A stretch of DNA of 64,000 nucleotides from Roseobacter litoralis Och 149. GTDB lineage: Bacteria; Pseudomonadota; Alphaproteobacteria; Rhodobacterales; Rhodobacteraceae. A model generated the notes under the pieces. That model did no database searches. It was not told the DNA's origin and was given only the letters and a program-made list of their open reading frames with translations. A program made the translations under genes and the position numbers. Location: NCBI RefSeq assembly GCF_000154785.2, contig NC_015730.1, forward strand, positions 3,224,001 through 3,288,000, read 5' to 3'. Below, one piece after another: positions 29,429 through 38,322 of the stretch (positions within the stretch are counted from its first letter, which is position 1; the number at the start of each line of letters is the position of its first letter).

Positions 29429-30271
29429 CTACGATACTCCCTCACAGGCCTGAACCACGGCGCGCCGACACAGTTCGGCCGCCACATCCATTCTGTATTC
29501 CGCTGATCCGCGCACGTCAGAAATCGGCGTAAGCGGTGCGAGGCTGTCTTGTGCCGCGAAATCCAGCGTGGGAACATCACCGACAGCGCACCCGATCAGC
29601 CGCGCCTCAAGGCCCGGCAGACGCTGCGCCACGGCAGAACAGCTGCCAACGGCGACGCGCACATCCGACAGCATACCGTTTTGCACCTCTACGACGGCTG
29701 CAACCATCGCGATGGAAATCACCAGATGTTTCCGACTGCCGAGTTTTAGAAATGCGCTCTGCGCACTGGTAGTAACCTTGGGGACGATCACGGCAACGAC
29801 CATCTCATCGGCCGCCAGATCAACCTTGCGCACCCCCTGAATAAAGGCGTTGAGCGGCACGGTGCGGGTGGCGTCGCAGGATGCAATCTCGACCTTTGCA
29901 TTCAGCGCCAGCAGCGGCGGCACACCGTCTGCGGCGGGTGAGGCATTGCATAGGTTGCCCACGACAGTGCCCCGGTTTTGTATCTGTATCGACCCAACCT
30001 CGCGTGCGGCCAGCTTCAGCGCATCAAAAGCGGGGGGCAGCGGCGCGCGCACAACATCTGTCCAAGAGGCCGCAGCACCGATCCGCCAGCCGTCTGCTAT
30101 TTCGCTAATGCCCCGACAGTCCGAGATCGCCGTGATGTCGAGAATGCTCTCCGTGCGCGCACCCGGCGCTTGCGCGGGAAAGAAATCCGTGCACCCCGCG
30201 ATGATACGCGGTGAACCATCACGCAGCAGGGCAAGCGCTTCGGGGAGCGTTAAGGGCATTGCATAGGACAA
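29429..30271 (-). CDS. FAD-binding subunit of the Mo hydroxylase
   Basis: 280 aa of the CoxM/xanthine dehydrogenase FAD-subunit family. FAD motif region RIIAGCTDFFPAQ (~22-34) and the second motif QNRGTVVGNLCNASPAADG (~98-116). It passes electrons from the Fe-S clusters of the next gene product onward. First gene of a six-gene operon in which most neighbours abut or overlap. The strong operator at 30331 lies 60 bases upstream. Confidence 0.9.
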   Translation of the reverse strand: MSYAMPLTLPEALALLRDGSPRIIAGCTDFFPAQAPGARTESILDITAISDCRGISEIADGWRIGAAASWTDVVRAPLPPAFDALKLAAREVGSIQIQNRGTVVGNLCNASPAADGVPPLLALNAKVEIASCDATRTVPLNAFIQGVRKVDLAADEMVVAVIVPKVTTSAQSAFLKLGSRKHLVISIAMVAAVVEVQNGMLSDVRVAVGSCSAVAQRLPGLEARLIGCAVGDVPTLDFAAQDSLAPLTPISDVRGSAEYRMDVAAELCRRAVVQACEGVS

Positions 30272-30330
30272 TTGTGCACCTCTCGATTTCCGCTTGATGC
30301 CGCGATCAGATCACGGCGCTAACGCTGGTC

Positions 30331-30350
30331 ATTTGTATACGAACAATAAT
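30331..30350. promoter_or_regulatory. regional operator copy upstream of the hydroxylase operon
   Basis: ATTTGTATACGAACAATAAT is identical to the site at 22914-22933 except for one base. It lies 60 bases upstream of the FAD-subunit start and 73 bases past the marR stop. Probably bound by the MarR regulator encoded next door. Confidence 0.72.
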
Positions 30351-30422
30351 AGCACTTTCTGACGCGAGTCAAACTTTTCCTTGAGGCGTTAGGGCCGCCG
30401 ACCGTCGGTTTTTTCACCGGCC

Positions 30423-30881
30423 TCAATGTTCCGCAAATGCGGCCTTTTTCAGAAGCCGCACGAAATCGGCACGCTCCTTCGGGTCCAGAGGGGCCAGCGT
30501 CTTTTCCGAGATGTGAAACCCCGTTTCATGCAACGCGGCGATCATATCGTCCAACCCCGACACCAGCGACAACATCAGACGGCGTTTGTCGCCCGCATCC
30601 GGATGCGTCACCACGAAACCTTTCTTGCGCAACCGGTCAACGACACCCTTGATCGTGGCGGCATCGACCGCAATTTGACGGCCAAGCTCATTTTGCGAAC
30701 AGGTGCCAAGTTCGGCCAGTCGCATCAATGCCGCGAATTGGGTCGGCGTCAGATCATGCGGCAGGTGATCCTGCAGGATGTGCGCATGCCGTTGCGTTGC
30801 GAGGCGCAGCAGATAACCGACCTGTTCATCAAGGCGATAGGGTTGCTTGGAGGCGGTCTTGTTTTCCCGGGCAGTTGGCAA
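30423..30881 (-). CDS. MarR family transcriptional regulator (NicR-like by context)
   Basis: 152 aa with the winged helix-turn-helix of MarR proteins: LAELGTCSQNELGRQIAVDAATIKGVVDRLRKKGFV (about residues 56-90, in two parts) and the wing DAGDKRRLMLSL. It is divergent from the enamidase gene and convergent in orientation with nothing; the hydroxylase operon follows it on the same strand. MarR-type NicR controls nicotinate degradation in Pseudomonas putida in response to 6-hydroxynicotinate. A similar role is inferred here. The GTATACNAACAA sites are its likely operators. Confidence 0.88.
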   Translation of the reverse strand: MPTARENKTASKQPYRLDEQVGYLLRLATQRHAHILQDHLPHDLTPTQFAALMRLAELGTCSQNELGRQIAVDAATIKGVVDRLRKKGFVVTHPDAGDKRRLMLSLVSGLDDMIAALHETGFHISEKTLAPLDPKERADFVRLLKKAAFAEH

Positions 30882-31031
30882 TTGATCTCTCCGAAGTCAG
30901 GGCAGGTACGGCGGCGAATGGCACGGTGAAAAATCGCACCCAAGGTCGACGCGAGCATGATGCGTTGCCCCCCTGCGTGCAAGCGCGAAACCGTTCCCCG
31001 GATGTCGATGGAGAGGCTTGCGCTCGACCTC

Positions 31032-31051
31032 CTTATTGTTAGTATACTTAC
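31032..31051. promoter_or_regulatory. regional operator copy upstream of the enamidase gene (reverse orientation)
   Basis: Plus-strand CTTATTGTTAGTATACTTAC; its reverse complement carries GTATACTAACAATAA, matching the core of the sites at 22914 and 30331. It ends 11 bases before the enamidase ATG, so binding would block initiation directly. Confidence 0.68.
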
Positions 31052-31062
31052 AAGAGGTGATC

Positions 31063-32244
31063 ATGACGACAGAAAAAAACAAACTTGTAATCAAGAATAT
31101 CGGACTGCTCCTGACGGGCAAGATCGAGGCCCCCATTGCAGATGGCGATTGCGTGATTGCGATTGATGGTCGCATCACCGCCTTTGGCTATGCCCGCGAT
31201 CTGGACACCGAAGGTGCGGATACCGTTGTCGATGCCAAGGGCATCACCCTCGCCCCCGGCCTGATCGACAGCCACGTCCACCCGGTCGTCGGCGATTATA
31301 CCCCGCGCCAGCAGCAGTTGCATTGGATCGATTCTACCCTGCATGGCGGCGTCACAACCATGATTTCGGCGGGCGAAGTGCATATGCCCGGACGCCCGCG
31401 TGACATCGTAGGCCTCAAGGCGATGGCGATTGCCGCACAGCGCTGGTACGAGAATTTCCGCCCCTCCGGGATGAAGGTGCTGGCCGGTGCGCCGGTGATC
31501 GAACACGGCATGGAAGAACATGATTTCAAGGAACTGGCCGACGCAGGTGTGAAATATCTGGGCGAGGTCGGGCTTGGCACCGTCAAGGACGGCAAAACCG
31601 CCAACCAGATGGTCAGCTGGGCGCGGAAATACGGCATCCAGTCGACGATCCACACGGGCGGGCCGTCGATCCCCGGCTCGGGGTTGATTGATGCTGATAT
31701 GGTGCTGGAAACCGGTACGGATGTCGTAGGACATATCAATGGTGGCCATTCCGCCTTGCCGGATGATCAGATCATCTGCCTGTGCGAAAGCTGCAAACAA
31801 GCGCTTGAAATTGTGCATAACGGCAACGAACGCGCCGCACTTCTGACGCTCAATACAGCGCGCGAACTCAGCAAACTGGATCAGGTCATCCTCGGCACCG
31901 ATGGTCCTGCTGGATCAGGCGTACAACCGCTGGGAATTTTGCGCATGGTCGCCATGCTGTCGAGCCTCGGAAATATCGATGCCGCGACCGCGTTTTGCTT
32001 TGCCAATGGTAATACGGCCCGCCAGCGTGATCTGGATGTCGGCCTGCTGGAGGGTGGCTACAGCGCCGATTTCGTGCTCATGGATCAGGCGCAGCATGCG
32101 CCGGGCAAGAACATGCTCGAATCCGTGCAACTGGGCAACCTGCCCGGCGTCGGGATGACGATCATCGACGGTATCGTGCGGTCCAACCGCAGCCGCAACA
32201 CACCGCCTGCAACAACCTTGCCCGAAGTCGTGGCATCGGTCTGA
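31063..32244 (+). CDS. enamidase-like amidohydrolase
   Basis: 393 aa from the ATG at 31063 (AGAGGTGATC upstream). Amidohydrolase superfamily with binuclear metal ligands: HVH (71-73), LGTVK (Lys175), His197 in TIHTGG, His224 and His229 in GHINGGHS, and Asp280 in GTDGPAG. It resembles Eubacterium barkeri enamidase, which hydrolyses 1,4,5,6-tetrahydro-6-oxonicotinate to 2-formylglutarate and ammonia. That is the product expected from the Hnr-like enzyme of the neighbouring operon. It is transcribed divergently from marR. Confidence 0.87.
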   Translation: MTTEKNKLVIKNIGLLLTGKIEAPIADGDCVIAIDGRITAFGYARDLDTEGADTVVDAKGITLAPGLIDSHVHPVVGDYTPRQQQLHWIDSTLHGGVTTMISAGEVHMPGRPRDIVGLKAMAIAAQRWYENFRPSGMKVLAGAPVIEHGMEEHDFKELADAGVKYLGEVGLGTVKDGKTANQMVSWARKYGIQSTIHTGGPSIPGSGLIDADMVLETGTDVVGHINGGHSALPDDQIICLCESCKQALEIVHNGNERAALLTLNTARELSKLDQVILGTDGPAGSGVQPLGILRMVAMLSSLGNIDAATAFCFANGNTARQRDLDVGLLEGGYSADFVLMDQAQHAPGKNMLESVQLGNLPGVGMTIIDGIVRSNRSRNTPPATTLPEVVASV

Positions 32245-32264
32245 CAGGGCTGACCAACACCGCT

Positions 32265-32281
32265 CAGGCATCTTGTGCCTG
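32265..32281. terminator. possible short hairpin between convergent genes
   Basis: CAGGCA and TGCCTG form a 6-bp stem with a 5-base loop between the enamidase gene and the phosphorylase fusion gene. There is no T run on either side, so it is a weak candidate. Confidence 0.3.
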
Positions 32282-32363
32282 TGCGAGGACTAGAGGGGCC
32301 ATGCGGGTCTGATCTCTTTGGGTTACTCCGCCGCCTGACGTTCATGCAGCCCGCGCGTTTTAC

Positions 32364-34397
32364 CTATAGAATTTTGAAAGCGCTCTGCGCCTGAGCGGCA
32401 CAGACTGCCTCTTCTATCCCGCGCAGACTGGAGGAATGGACCCTGAGCAGCGGCTGTTTTTCCATGATCTCATCCCCTACCTGAACAGACAAAACCACAC
32501 CGGCGGCTTTGTCCTTGGGCGCGCCTGACAATCGCGCGATTTCCGAAATGGCTTGTATGTCGATGGCCTCAAGGCGGCCTGAACTGTCAGCGCATATATC
32601 TTCGGTGAATTGCCCGGGCTGAAGCGGGTCGTGTTGGCGCCCCTGCGCATTCCTGATCTCAAACAGTTTCTCGACGGCCTTTCCGCTGGACACCAGATCG
32701 CGGGCCACCTGCGCCCCTTGCCCCTGAGACACAGCCCCGGACCATTCCAATATCGTCGCCGCATAGCCGATGGATTTATCGAGCAAATCGGTCGGCGCCC
32801 CTGCCTCTCCACGCAATACACTCAAGACATCCAAAGCTTCGAGCACAGGCCCGACGCCACGCCCGATGGGCTTGGTGCCATCTGATATCTGCACCTTTGT
32901 GTTCAGCCCGATGCCCTGCCCCACCGATTCAAACAGGTCTTTCAACGCGCCCGCTTCGCCTTGGGTGCGCGTCTTGGCTTTTGGACCCACCGGCATGTCG
33001 ATCAGCACATGGGTGGACCCTGCCGCAAGCTTTTTGGACATGATCGACGACACATCCAGCAATGTGGATTGCAAGCCCAGCGGCCGGTTTATCGCATTCA
33101 TGACGTCATCCACCGGGGAATGGGTCAGGTTGCCGTTCCATGCGATGCAGCCATTTGTCTGTTCCACGACCGACTTCATTTCGTCTGGGGACAAATCAAC
33201 GCGCGAAAGCACTTCCATCATATCCGCCGTCCCTGCCGCAGATGTGATCGCCCGCGATGATGTCTTGGGCACGGTCAGGCCAAAGGCCGCCAGAATGGGA
33301 ATGATGATGGGTGTGATGCGATTGCCCGGAACCCCGCCCATGGAGTGTTTGTCGACGACGATCGTCTTGCCCCAATCATGGCGATGCGCGAAGGCGGCAC
33401 GTACCTGCGTCAGCGAGATCACTTCGTCCATCGTCAGGTTGTTCGAGGCCGCGACAAGAAACCCTGCGATTTCCGAGGTGCTGAACCGTCCGTTGACCAG
33501 ATCGTGGATGAAGGCTTCCATCTCGGCGTGAGACAACTCACCGCCGCGCACCTTCTTTTGCAAAATGGACCGGCTTTTGGGTGTCGGCGACCGCTCGATT
33601 GAAACGACATCGCCCTCCACCGCGTCCAGCGCCGCCATTGCCCCCTCGGACAAAGCACAGAGGTCTTGCGACACGATTTCATCGCTCCACGTTTCGCCCA
33701 GTTCCGCAGAGACGGATTTGCCCCGCAAAGACAGGGTGACCCGCGACGAACCGGCCAGCACGCGGCTGGCGATCTGATTGCCCTTGTGGATCAGACAAAC
33801 CTGTTTGGACCCGATGGTGACCGGAAAGCGGGCGATTTCTGCGCGCAAATCGCAGGCCCCGGCGATCAGATCGACAAGCCCGGCAATGCCTTCCTCGATG
33901 GTTCCGTCATTCACGATTTCCAGCGCGCAGCCTGTCAGGGGGGCTTGCTCCACAAGGCGCGCCAGACGCCGCTTTACTTCTTCTTCGCTCTCGCGCCCGC
34001 GCTCATAGAGGCGCTGTTCAACGATGCCGGGCGGCGCAGAAATACCAATGGTCACGACATGCGCCACCTTGTCGCGAAACGCGCCAATCTCATTGCGTGA
34101 CGCATTCAGCACGACGTTGACGCCGTTTTCGAGATCGCGCGCGACCTGCATGGGGATTCCGTAGGACAGGCCATGCGCGTGCCAGTGATGCCAGAACGCC
34201 CCGGCGGCCAGTTGCTGTTTGAACTCGGACGGGGTTATGGGAATGTAATCCTCCCCGCCCGCATCAGCCGCCCGCGTGACCACCCGCTGAGGGAAGGAAA
34301 ACCACTGGCTGTTTGCCAGACGATCGCGCGCGCCCTCCAGCAAGGTATCTTTGCCAACGCCACTTGGACCGACAATGAGAAACAGCGTACCCGGCAC
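32364..34397 (-). CDS. fusion of ribose 1,5-bisphosphokinase (PhnN) and AMP phosphorylase-type nucleoside phosphorylase
   Basis: 677 aa. Residues 1-~185 are PhnN-like: Walker A GPSGVGKDT (10-18), VVTRAADAGGEDY, HWHAHGLSYGIP. This activity turns ribose 1,5-bisphosphate plus ATP into PRPP. Residues ~190-677 are a thymidine phosphorylase-fold protein of the AMP phosphorylase branch, with VDKHSMGGVPGN (~350) and TSSRAITSAAGTADM (~385). AMP phosphorylase releases a base from a nucleoside 5'-monophosphate to give ribose 1,5-bisphosphate, exactly the PhnN substrate. The fusion would convert NMP + Pi + ATP to base + PRPP + ADP. Beside nadC and nicotinate genes, nicotinate mononucleotide is a likely substrate (inference). 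Confidence 0.88.
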   Translation of the reverse strand: MPGTLFLIVGPSGVGKDTLLEGARDRLANSQWFSFPQRVVTRAADAGGEDYIPITPSEFKQQLAAGAFWHHWHAHGLSYGIPMQVARDLENGVNVVLNASRNEIGAFRDKVAHVVTIGISAPPGIVEQRLYERGRESEEEVKRRLARLVEQAPLTGCALEIVNDGTIEEGIAGLVDLIAGACDLRAEIARFPVTIGSKQVCLIHKGNQIASRVLAGSSRVTLSLRGKSVSAELGETWSDEIVSQDLCALSEGAMAALDAVEGDVVSIERSPTPKSRSILQKKVRGGELSHAEMEAFIHDLVNGRFSTSEIAGFLVAASNNLTMDEVISLTQVRAAFAHRHDWGKTIVVDKHSMGGVPGNRITPIIIPILAAFGLTVPKTSSRAITSAAGTADMMEVLSRVDLSPDEMKSVVEQTNGCIAWNGNLTHSPVDDVMNAINRPLGLQSTLLDVSSIMSKKLAAGSTHVLIDMPVGPKAKTRTQGEAGALKDLFESVGQGIGLNTKVQISDGTKPIGRGVGPVLEALDVLSVLRGEAGAPTDLLDKSIGYAATILEWSGAVSQGQGAQVARDLVSSGKAVEKLFEIRNAQGRQHDPLQPGQFTEDICADSSGRLEAIDIQAISEIARLSGAPKDKAAGVVLSVQVGDEIMEKQPLLRVHSSSLRGIEEAVCAAQAQSAFKIL

Positions 34398-34420
34398 GAT
34401 TAACCCTTTCTTGGTCCAGA

Positions 34421-35257
34421 TCAGACGTCGTCGAGGCCGATATCAACACAGGTCGCCGATTGCGTGATGCGGCCCACCGATACAAAATCAACGCCGGTTT
34501 CGGCTTTCGCGCGGATCGTATCGAGCCGCACACCGCCCGAACATTCCAGCGGAATGCGTTTATCCACGATTTCAACGGCTTTGCGCATGTCCTCGTTGCT
34601 CATGTTGTCCAGCATGATGACATCCACCCCTGCATCAAGCGCTTCATGCACCTGATCCAGCCGGTCCGCCTCAACCTCGATCTTGGTGAGCATCGGGGCT
34701 TTGGCCTTGGCGCGCTGGACGGCTGCGGCAATACTGCCCGCGACGGCGATGTGGTTGTCTTTCAGCATGATGCCATTATCTAGTCCCAGCCGGTGACTGC
34801 GCCCGCCCCCACAGACCACCGCATACTTCTCGATCATGCGCAGACCGGGCGTTGTCTTGCGCGAGTCCAGCAAAATCGCGCCGGTACCTTCGATCTCCTT
34901 GACATATTCCGCCGTCAGACCGGCAATGCCGCACATCCGTTGGACGAGGTTCAGCGCAACCCTCTCCGCCGTCAGCAACGCCTGCGCATTCCCGGTGATC
35001 ACGGCAAAGGTCTCGCCTGTTTCGACGCGCTCACCATCCTTTCGGGAAGTCTCAAACGTGCAATCAGGGTCCATTTTGCGAAACACCATTTCCGCCAGCT
35101 TCAACCCAGAAAGGGTGATCGGTTCACGCGCGTTCATCCCGAATTTGGCTACCGCGTCATCATCCACCATGATCTTTGCGGTCAGGTCATAGTAGTTGAC
35201 GTCCTCGTCCAGCCAAAGGTCGATGAGTTGGTTCATTTTTCGCAGGTCTAGGAGCAT
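34421..35257 (-). CDS. nadC: nicotinate-nucleotide pyrophosphorylase (quinolinate phosphoribosyltransferase)
   Basis: 278 aa, normal length. Conserved DSRKTTPGLR (131-140), GGGRSHRLGL (150-159, His155 and Arg156) and KDNHI (166-170) are typical NadC residues for quinolinate and PRPP binding. It converts quinolinate + PRPP to NaMN + CO2 + PPi. No nadA or nadB is adjacent. Instead it sits between a TRAP permease and a PRPP-producing fusion enzyme, in an operon with its own operator. A catabolic rather than biosynthetic role is therefore suspected. An in-frame ATG at 35236 is an alternative start. Confidence 0.9.
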   Translation of the reverse strand: MLLDLRKMNQLIDLWLDEDVNYYDLTAKIMVDDDAVAKFGMNAREPITLSGLKLAEMVFRKMDPDCTFETSRKDGERVETGETFAVITGNAQALLTAERVALNLVQRMCGIAGLTAEYVKEIEGTGAILLDSRKTTPGLRMIEKYAVVCGGGRSHRLGLDNGIMLKDNHIAVAGSIAAAVQRAKAKAPMLTKIEVEADRLDQVHEALDAGVDVIMLDNMSNEDMRKAVEIVDKRIPLECSGGVRLDTIRAKAETGVDFVSVGRITQSATCVDIGLDDV

Positions 35258-35301
35258 ATTTCATGCCTTTCTTTTGACGGCCAGATAACGGGTTGTTTGT
35301 T

Positions 35302-37227
35302 TCACGAGGTAACGAGGCGTCCGTATTGGTCTTTGAACTTCTTGATGGCGAAGGTGAGCAGCATCAGACCGCTGACGCAGCCGATGATTTTGACGTTTGT
35401 GTCCGGAACCGCCAGCAACGCGGCGCTGACGAGCATTCCGACACGCGTGGGCATTGACCAACGGTCATGCCACTTTGCTTCTGACGCGAAGGCGACCAGC
35501 ACACAGGCGAAGGCCACACCGGCGCTGACCAGTATCGCCTCGACGCTGGAAAAAGGTTGCAGCACCAAAGGGTTCGTCACGAACATGAAGGGCACGACAA
35601 AGGCAACGATGGACAAGCGCATCGCAACCACCGCAATCTTGAGCGGATTGGCCCCGGATATGGCCGCCGCCGCATAGGCTGCCACCGCAACCGGTGGCGT
35701 CATCGCAGACATCACCGCAAAGTAAAGCAGGAACAGATGCGCGTTCAATTCCTGAAAGCCAAAGTCGTTCACCAAAGTGGGGCCGATCAGAACAGCCGCC
35801 AACACATAGGCACTGGGCGTGGGCATGCCCAGACCCAGAACGATGGTCACAACCGCGCTGAGCATCAGGATGATCATGATGTTGTCACCCGCCGCTGCAA
35901 AAGCGATGAACGAGAACTTTGACGCCAACCCGGTCATGGTTATGCCACCGATGACCAGCCCTGCGGCGGCGCAGGCACCGGTGACGCCAATCATGCGAAT
36001 GGCGGTATCTGACAGGGCTTCGATCGTCGCCTTAAGCCCCAGCCGTGTGCGCCGGTTGAATTGCGAAACAACCCATACCGCAATCGCGCTGAAAACAGCG
36101 ACCATTGTCGGTGAATAGCCCAACACCAGCAGAATGATCAAACCCACAATCGGCAGGAGAAACTGCCAGCCCTGACGCATCGTTTCGCCCAGCGTGGGCA
36201 CCTCGGACGCATCGAGCGGCGCAAGGTTCAGCGCGACGGAGCGCAGATGCACTTGAATGGAGATACCAACATAATACAGTAGCGCGGGCAAAATAGCCGC
36301 GATGACAATCTCGCCATATCCAACCCCGATCAACTCAGCCATGATAAAGGCCGCAGAGCCCATGACCGGTGGCAAGAGGCTGCCGCCCGTCGACGAAGCG
36401 ACCTCAACACCCGCAGCCAGACTGCGGTCATATCCCAGCTTTTTCATCATCGGAATCGTGATCGACCCGGTGGCCACAACGTCGGATGTGGGGCTGCCTG
36501 ACATGGTGCCGAACAAAGCCGATGAGACCACGGCGATCTTTGCAGGCCCACCCACGGAACGGCCCGAAATCGTCGCCGCGAGGTTAAAGAAAAACTCGCC
36601 CCCCTTGGCTCTTTCCAGAAACGTGCCGAACATGACGAACAGGAACGCATATGTGGCCGCCACGCGCACCGGCACGCCGAACAAACCGTCGGTGGTGTAG
36701 ATGTTGATGTCCACAAAGTGGTTGAGCGAGATGTACCCATGCCCCAGCGGACCGCTGATCAGATGCCCATAGAGATTGTAGATGATGAAGGTCAGAACAA
36801 TGCACATCAAAAACAGGCCAACCGTGCGCCGGGTGATCTCAAGCGTCAGCAGGATCAGGATGGAGGCCATGATGAACTGATCGGTGCTCAGCTCTTCAAA
36901 CAGGCTGATCCGGGAAGCTGTTTCAGGGATTTTGATGATGAAATAGCACGCACAGGCCGCAGCAGCCAAGGACAGTATCCAGTCCGGCAGCGTGGCCTTT
37001 GTCCCCGATCTGTCCGTGGCGCCGATGAGCAGGAAAGCGGGTACATATATCAGGCACAGGAAAATGACCGTCAGGGACAGCGCGTCAATCCGCGACAGCG
37101 TTGCCGCCCACATCACCCAGACAGAAAAAAACGCGGTGTAAAGGCGGATCGGCCAGTACAAACGCCCCTTGATGCTGCGGCGGGATCCCGTGGAGAAGAG
37201 AAGTCCGAGTATTCCAGGTGCCGACAT
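35302..37227 (-). CDS. TRAP transporter fused permease (4TM/12TM, TAXI-associated)
   Basis: 641 aa: the small and large TRAP membrane components in one chain, as usual for transporters with TAXI receptors. The DctM-like part carries VVATGSITIPMMKKLGYDRSLA-type sequence and LPPVMGSAAFIMAELIG. Many helices run from ~25 to 620. AAAGG precedes the ATG. It works with the TAXI receptor encoded 81 bases upstream. The substrate is probably a carboxylate entering the neighbouring pyridine pathway (quinolinate or nicotinate), by context only. Confidence 0.92.
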   Translation of the reverse strand: MSAPGILGLLFSTGSRRSIKGRLYWPIRLYTAFFSVWVMWAATLSRIDALSLTVIFLCLIYVPAFLLIGATDRSGTKATLPDWILSLAAAACACYFIIKIPETASRISLFEELSTDQFIMASILILLTLEITRRTVGLFLMCIVLTFIIYNLYGHLISGPLGHGYISLNHFVDINIYTTDGLFGVPVRVAATYAFLFVMFGTFLERAKGGEFFFNLAATISGRSVGGPAKIAVVSSALFGTMSGSPTSDVVATGSITIPMMKKLGYDRSLAAGVEVASSTGGSLLPPVMGSAAFIMAELIGVGYGEIVIAAILPALLYYVGISIQVHLRSVALNLAPLDASEVPTLGETMRQGWQFLLPIVGLIILLVLGYSPTMVAVFSAIAVWVVSQFNRRTRLGLKATIEALSDTAIRMIGVTGACAAAGLVIGGITMTGLASKFSFIAFAAAGDNIMIILMLSAVVTIVLGLGMPTPSAYVLAAVLIGPTLVNDFGFQELNAHLFLLYFAVMSAMTPPVAVAAYAAAAISGANPLKIAVVAMRLSIVAFVVPFMFVTNPLVLQPFSSVEAILVSAGVAFACVLVAFASEAKWHDRWSMPTRVGMLVSAALLAVPDTNVKIIGCVSGLMLLTFAIKKFKDQYGRLVTS

Positions 37228-37308
37228 TGGGTGCCTTTCGATCGTCTTAGCAACGCACGTACGAAGACCGGCGCAGACACAAAGCCCGCGCCGGTATGAT
37301 CGCGTGGT

Positions 37309-38298
37309 TTAGCTGCCAGCAGCCTTGATCGCAGCCGCCGCCGCAGGGTGGTAATCGATCAGCGTGATCGACGCCCCAAGGTCTGCGTTGAAGGCACCCA
37401 TGGCTTTGTGCACACCCTGAATTTCGCCAACGTTTTCATAGATCGCCTTGGCAACCAGACCGACGATTTCCGGATCGGCCCCTTCTGAGGCGATCAATGC
37501 CGCCTGTGCACCAAAGGTTTTGATGTCGCGATCAAGCCATTCATAGGCACCTGCCGGGATCGTCACAGCCGTTGAGCCATAGGCGTCCTGCATGGCGGCG
37601 ATCACATCATCCGAGACGGACAACAACGTCAGGTCACGCTTTGACGCGATGGAATTAATGCTTCCGCTACCGACGAAGGTTGCGTTGACCCACGTGTCAG
37701 CGCGACCGTTCTGCATGATCTCAGAGGCGGTGCTGGAGCCCTGAAACTGAACACTGCCGCCTTTGCCTTCGATTGCCTCAAAGGTCATGCCGGAGGCCTC
37801 AAGCGATTTTTCCGCGAGGATCGACGGCAGGATGCCCCGACGGTTTACCACCAGATTGTATTCACCGTCCATCGCCGCCAGATCACCGATGGTTTCGATG
37901 CCGTTCTCTTGGGCAAAGGACTTGTCTGTGACCCATTGCATTGGTGCCCAGTTGTAAAGAAGCGCAACAGCAGCAACACCGCCTGTCGGCTCACTGAACG
38001 GGGCTTCCCCGCGCGCGGCGATGGCCACCTCGCCGACATGAACAATGGCCAGATCACATTTGCCTTGGTTGACTTGCACAATATTGGCAAAGCCACCGCT
38101 GGATGTTTGATAGGTCACGTTCGACTCCGGATCGACCTTTCGCACGGCGGCGTCGATGCCAGCACCCAGAAGAGACCACAATCCACCCGGACTGCCACCA
38201 CAAAGGGTGATATTGTTTCCGGCATAGGCCGGTACGGATGCAGTAAATGCAACGCCGGAGATCGCGGCGGCTGCGACAAATTGAAATAATCTAGGCAA
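37309..38298 (-). CDS. TAXI family TRAP transporter solute receptor
   Basis: 329 aa from a TTG start at 38298, preceded by GGGAGA at the right spacing and giving a Sec signal (PRLFQFVAAAAISGVAFTASVPAYA). TAXI family features are ITLCGGSPGGLWSLLGAGIDAAVR and TYQTSSGGFANIVQVNQGKCDLAIVH. An upstream in-frame ATG at 38349 would put the operator at 38323-38342 inside the gene and lengthen the signal peptide, so I reject it. First gene of a four-gene operon: receptor, permease, nadC, PhnN-phosphorylase. Confidence 0.9.
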   Translation of the reverse strand: MPRLFQFVAAAAISGVAFTASVPAYAGNNITLCGGSPGGLWSLLGAGIDAAVRKVDPESNVTYQTSSGGFANIVQVNQGKCDLAIVHVGEVAIAARGEAPFSEPTGGVAAVALLYNWAPMQWVTDKSFAQENGIETIGDLAAMDGEYNLVVNRRGILPSILAEKSLEASGMTFEAIEGKGGSVQFQGSSTASEIMQNGRADTWVNATFVGSGSINSIASKRDLTLLSVSDDVIAAMQDAYGSTAVTIPAGAYEWLDRDIKTFGAQAALIASEGADPEIVGLVAKAIYENVGEIQGVHKAMGAFNADLGASITLIDYHPAAAAAIKAAGS

Positions 38299-38322
38299 TG
38301 TCGTTCTCCCGTTGGTTATCGC

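Noticed and set aside
32364..34397. Simple thymidine phosphorylase
   Set aside because: The C-terminal half carries VDKHSMGGVPGN and TSSRAITSAAGTAD motifs of the AMP phosphorylase branch, and the N-terminal part is PhnN, so a plain deoA call would be misleading.
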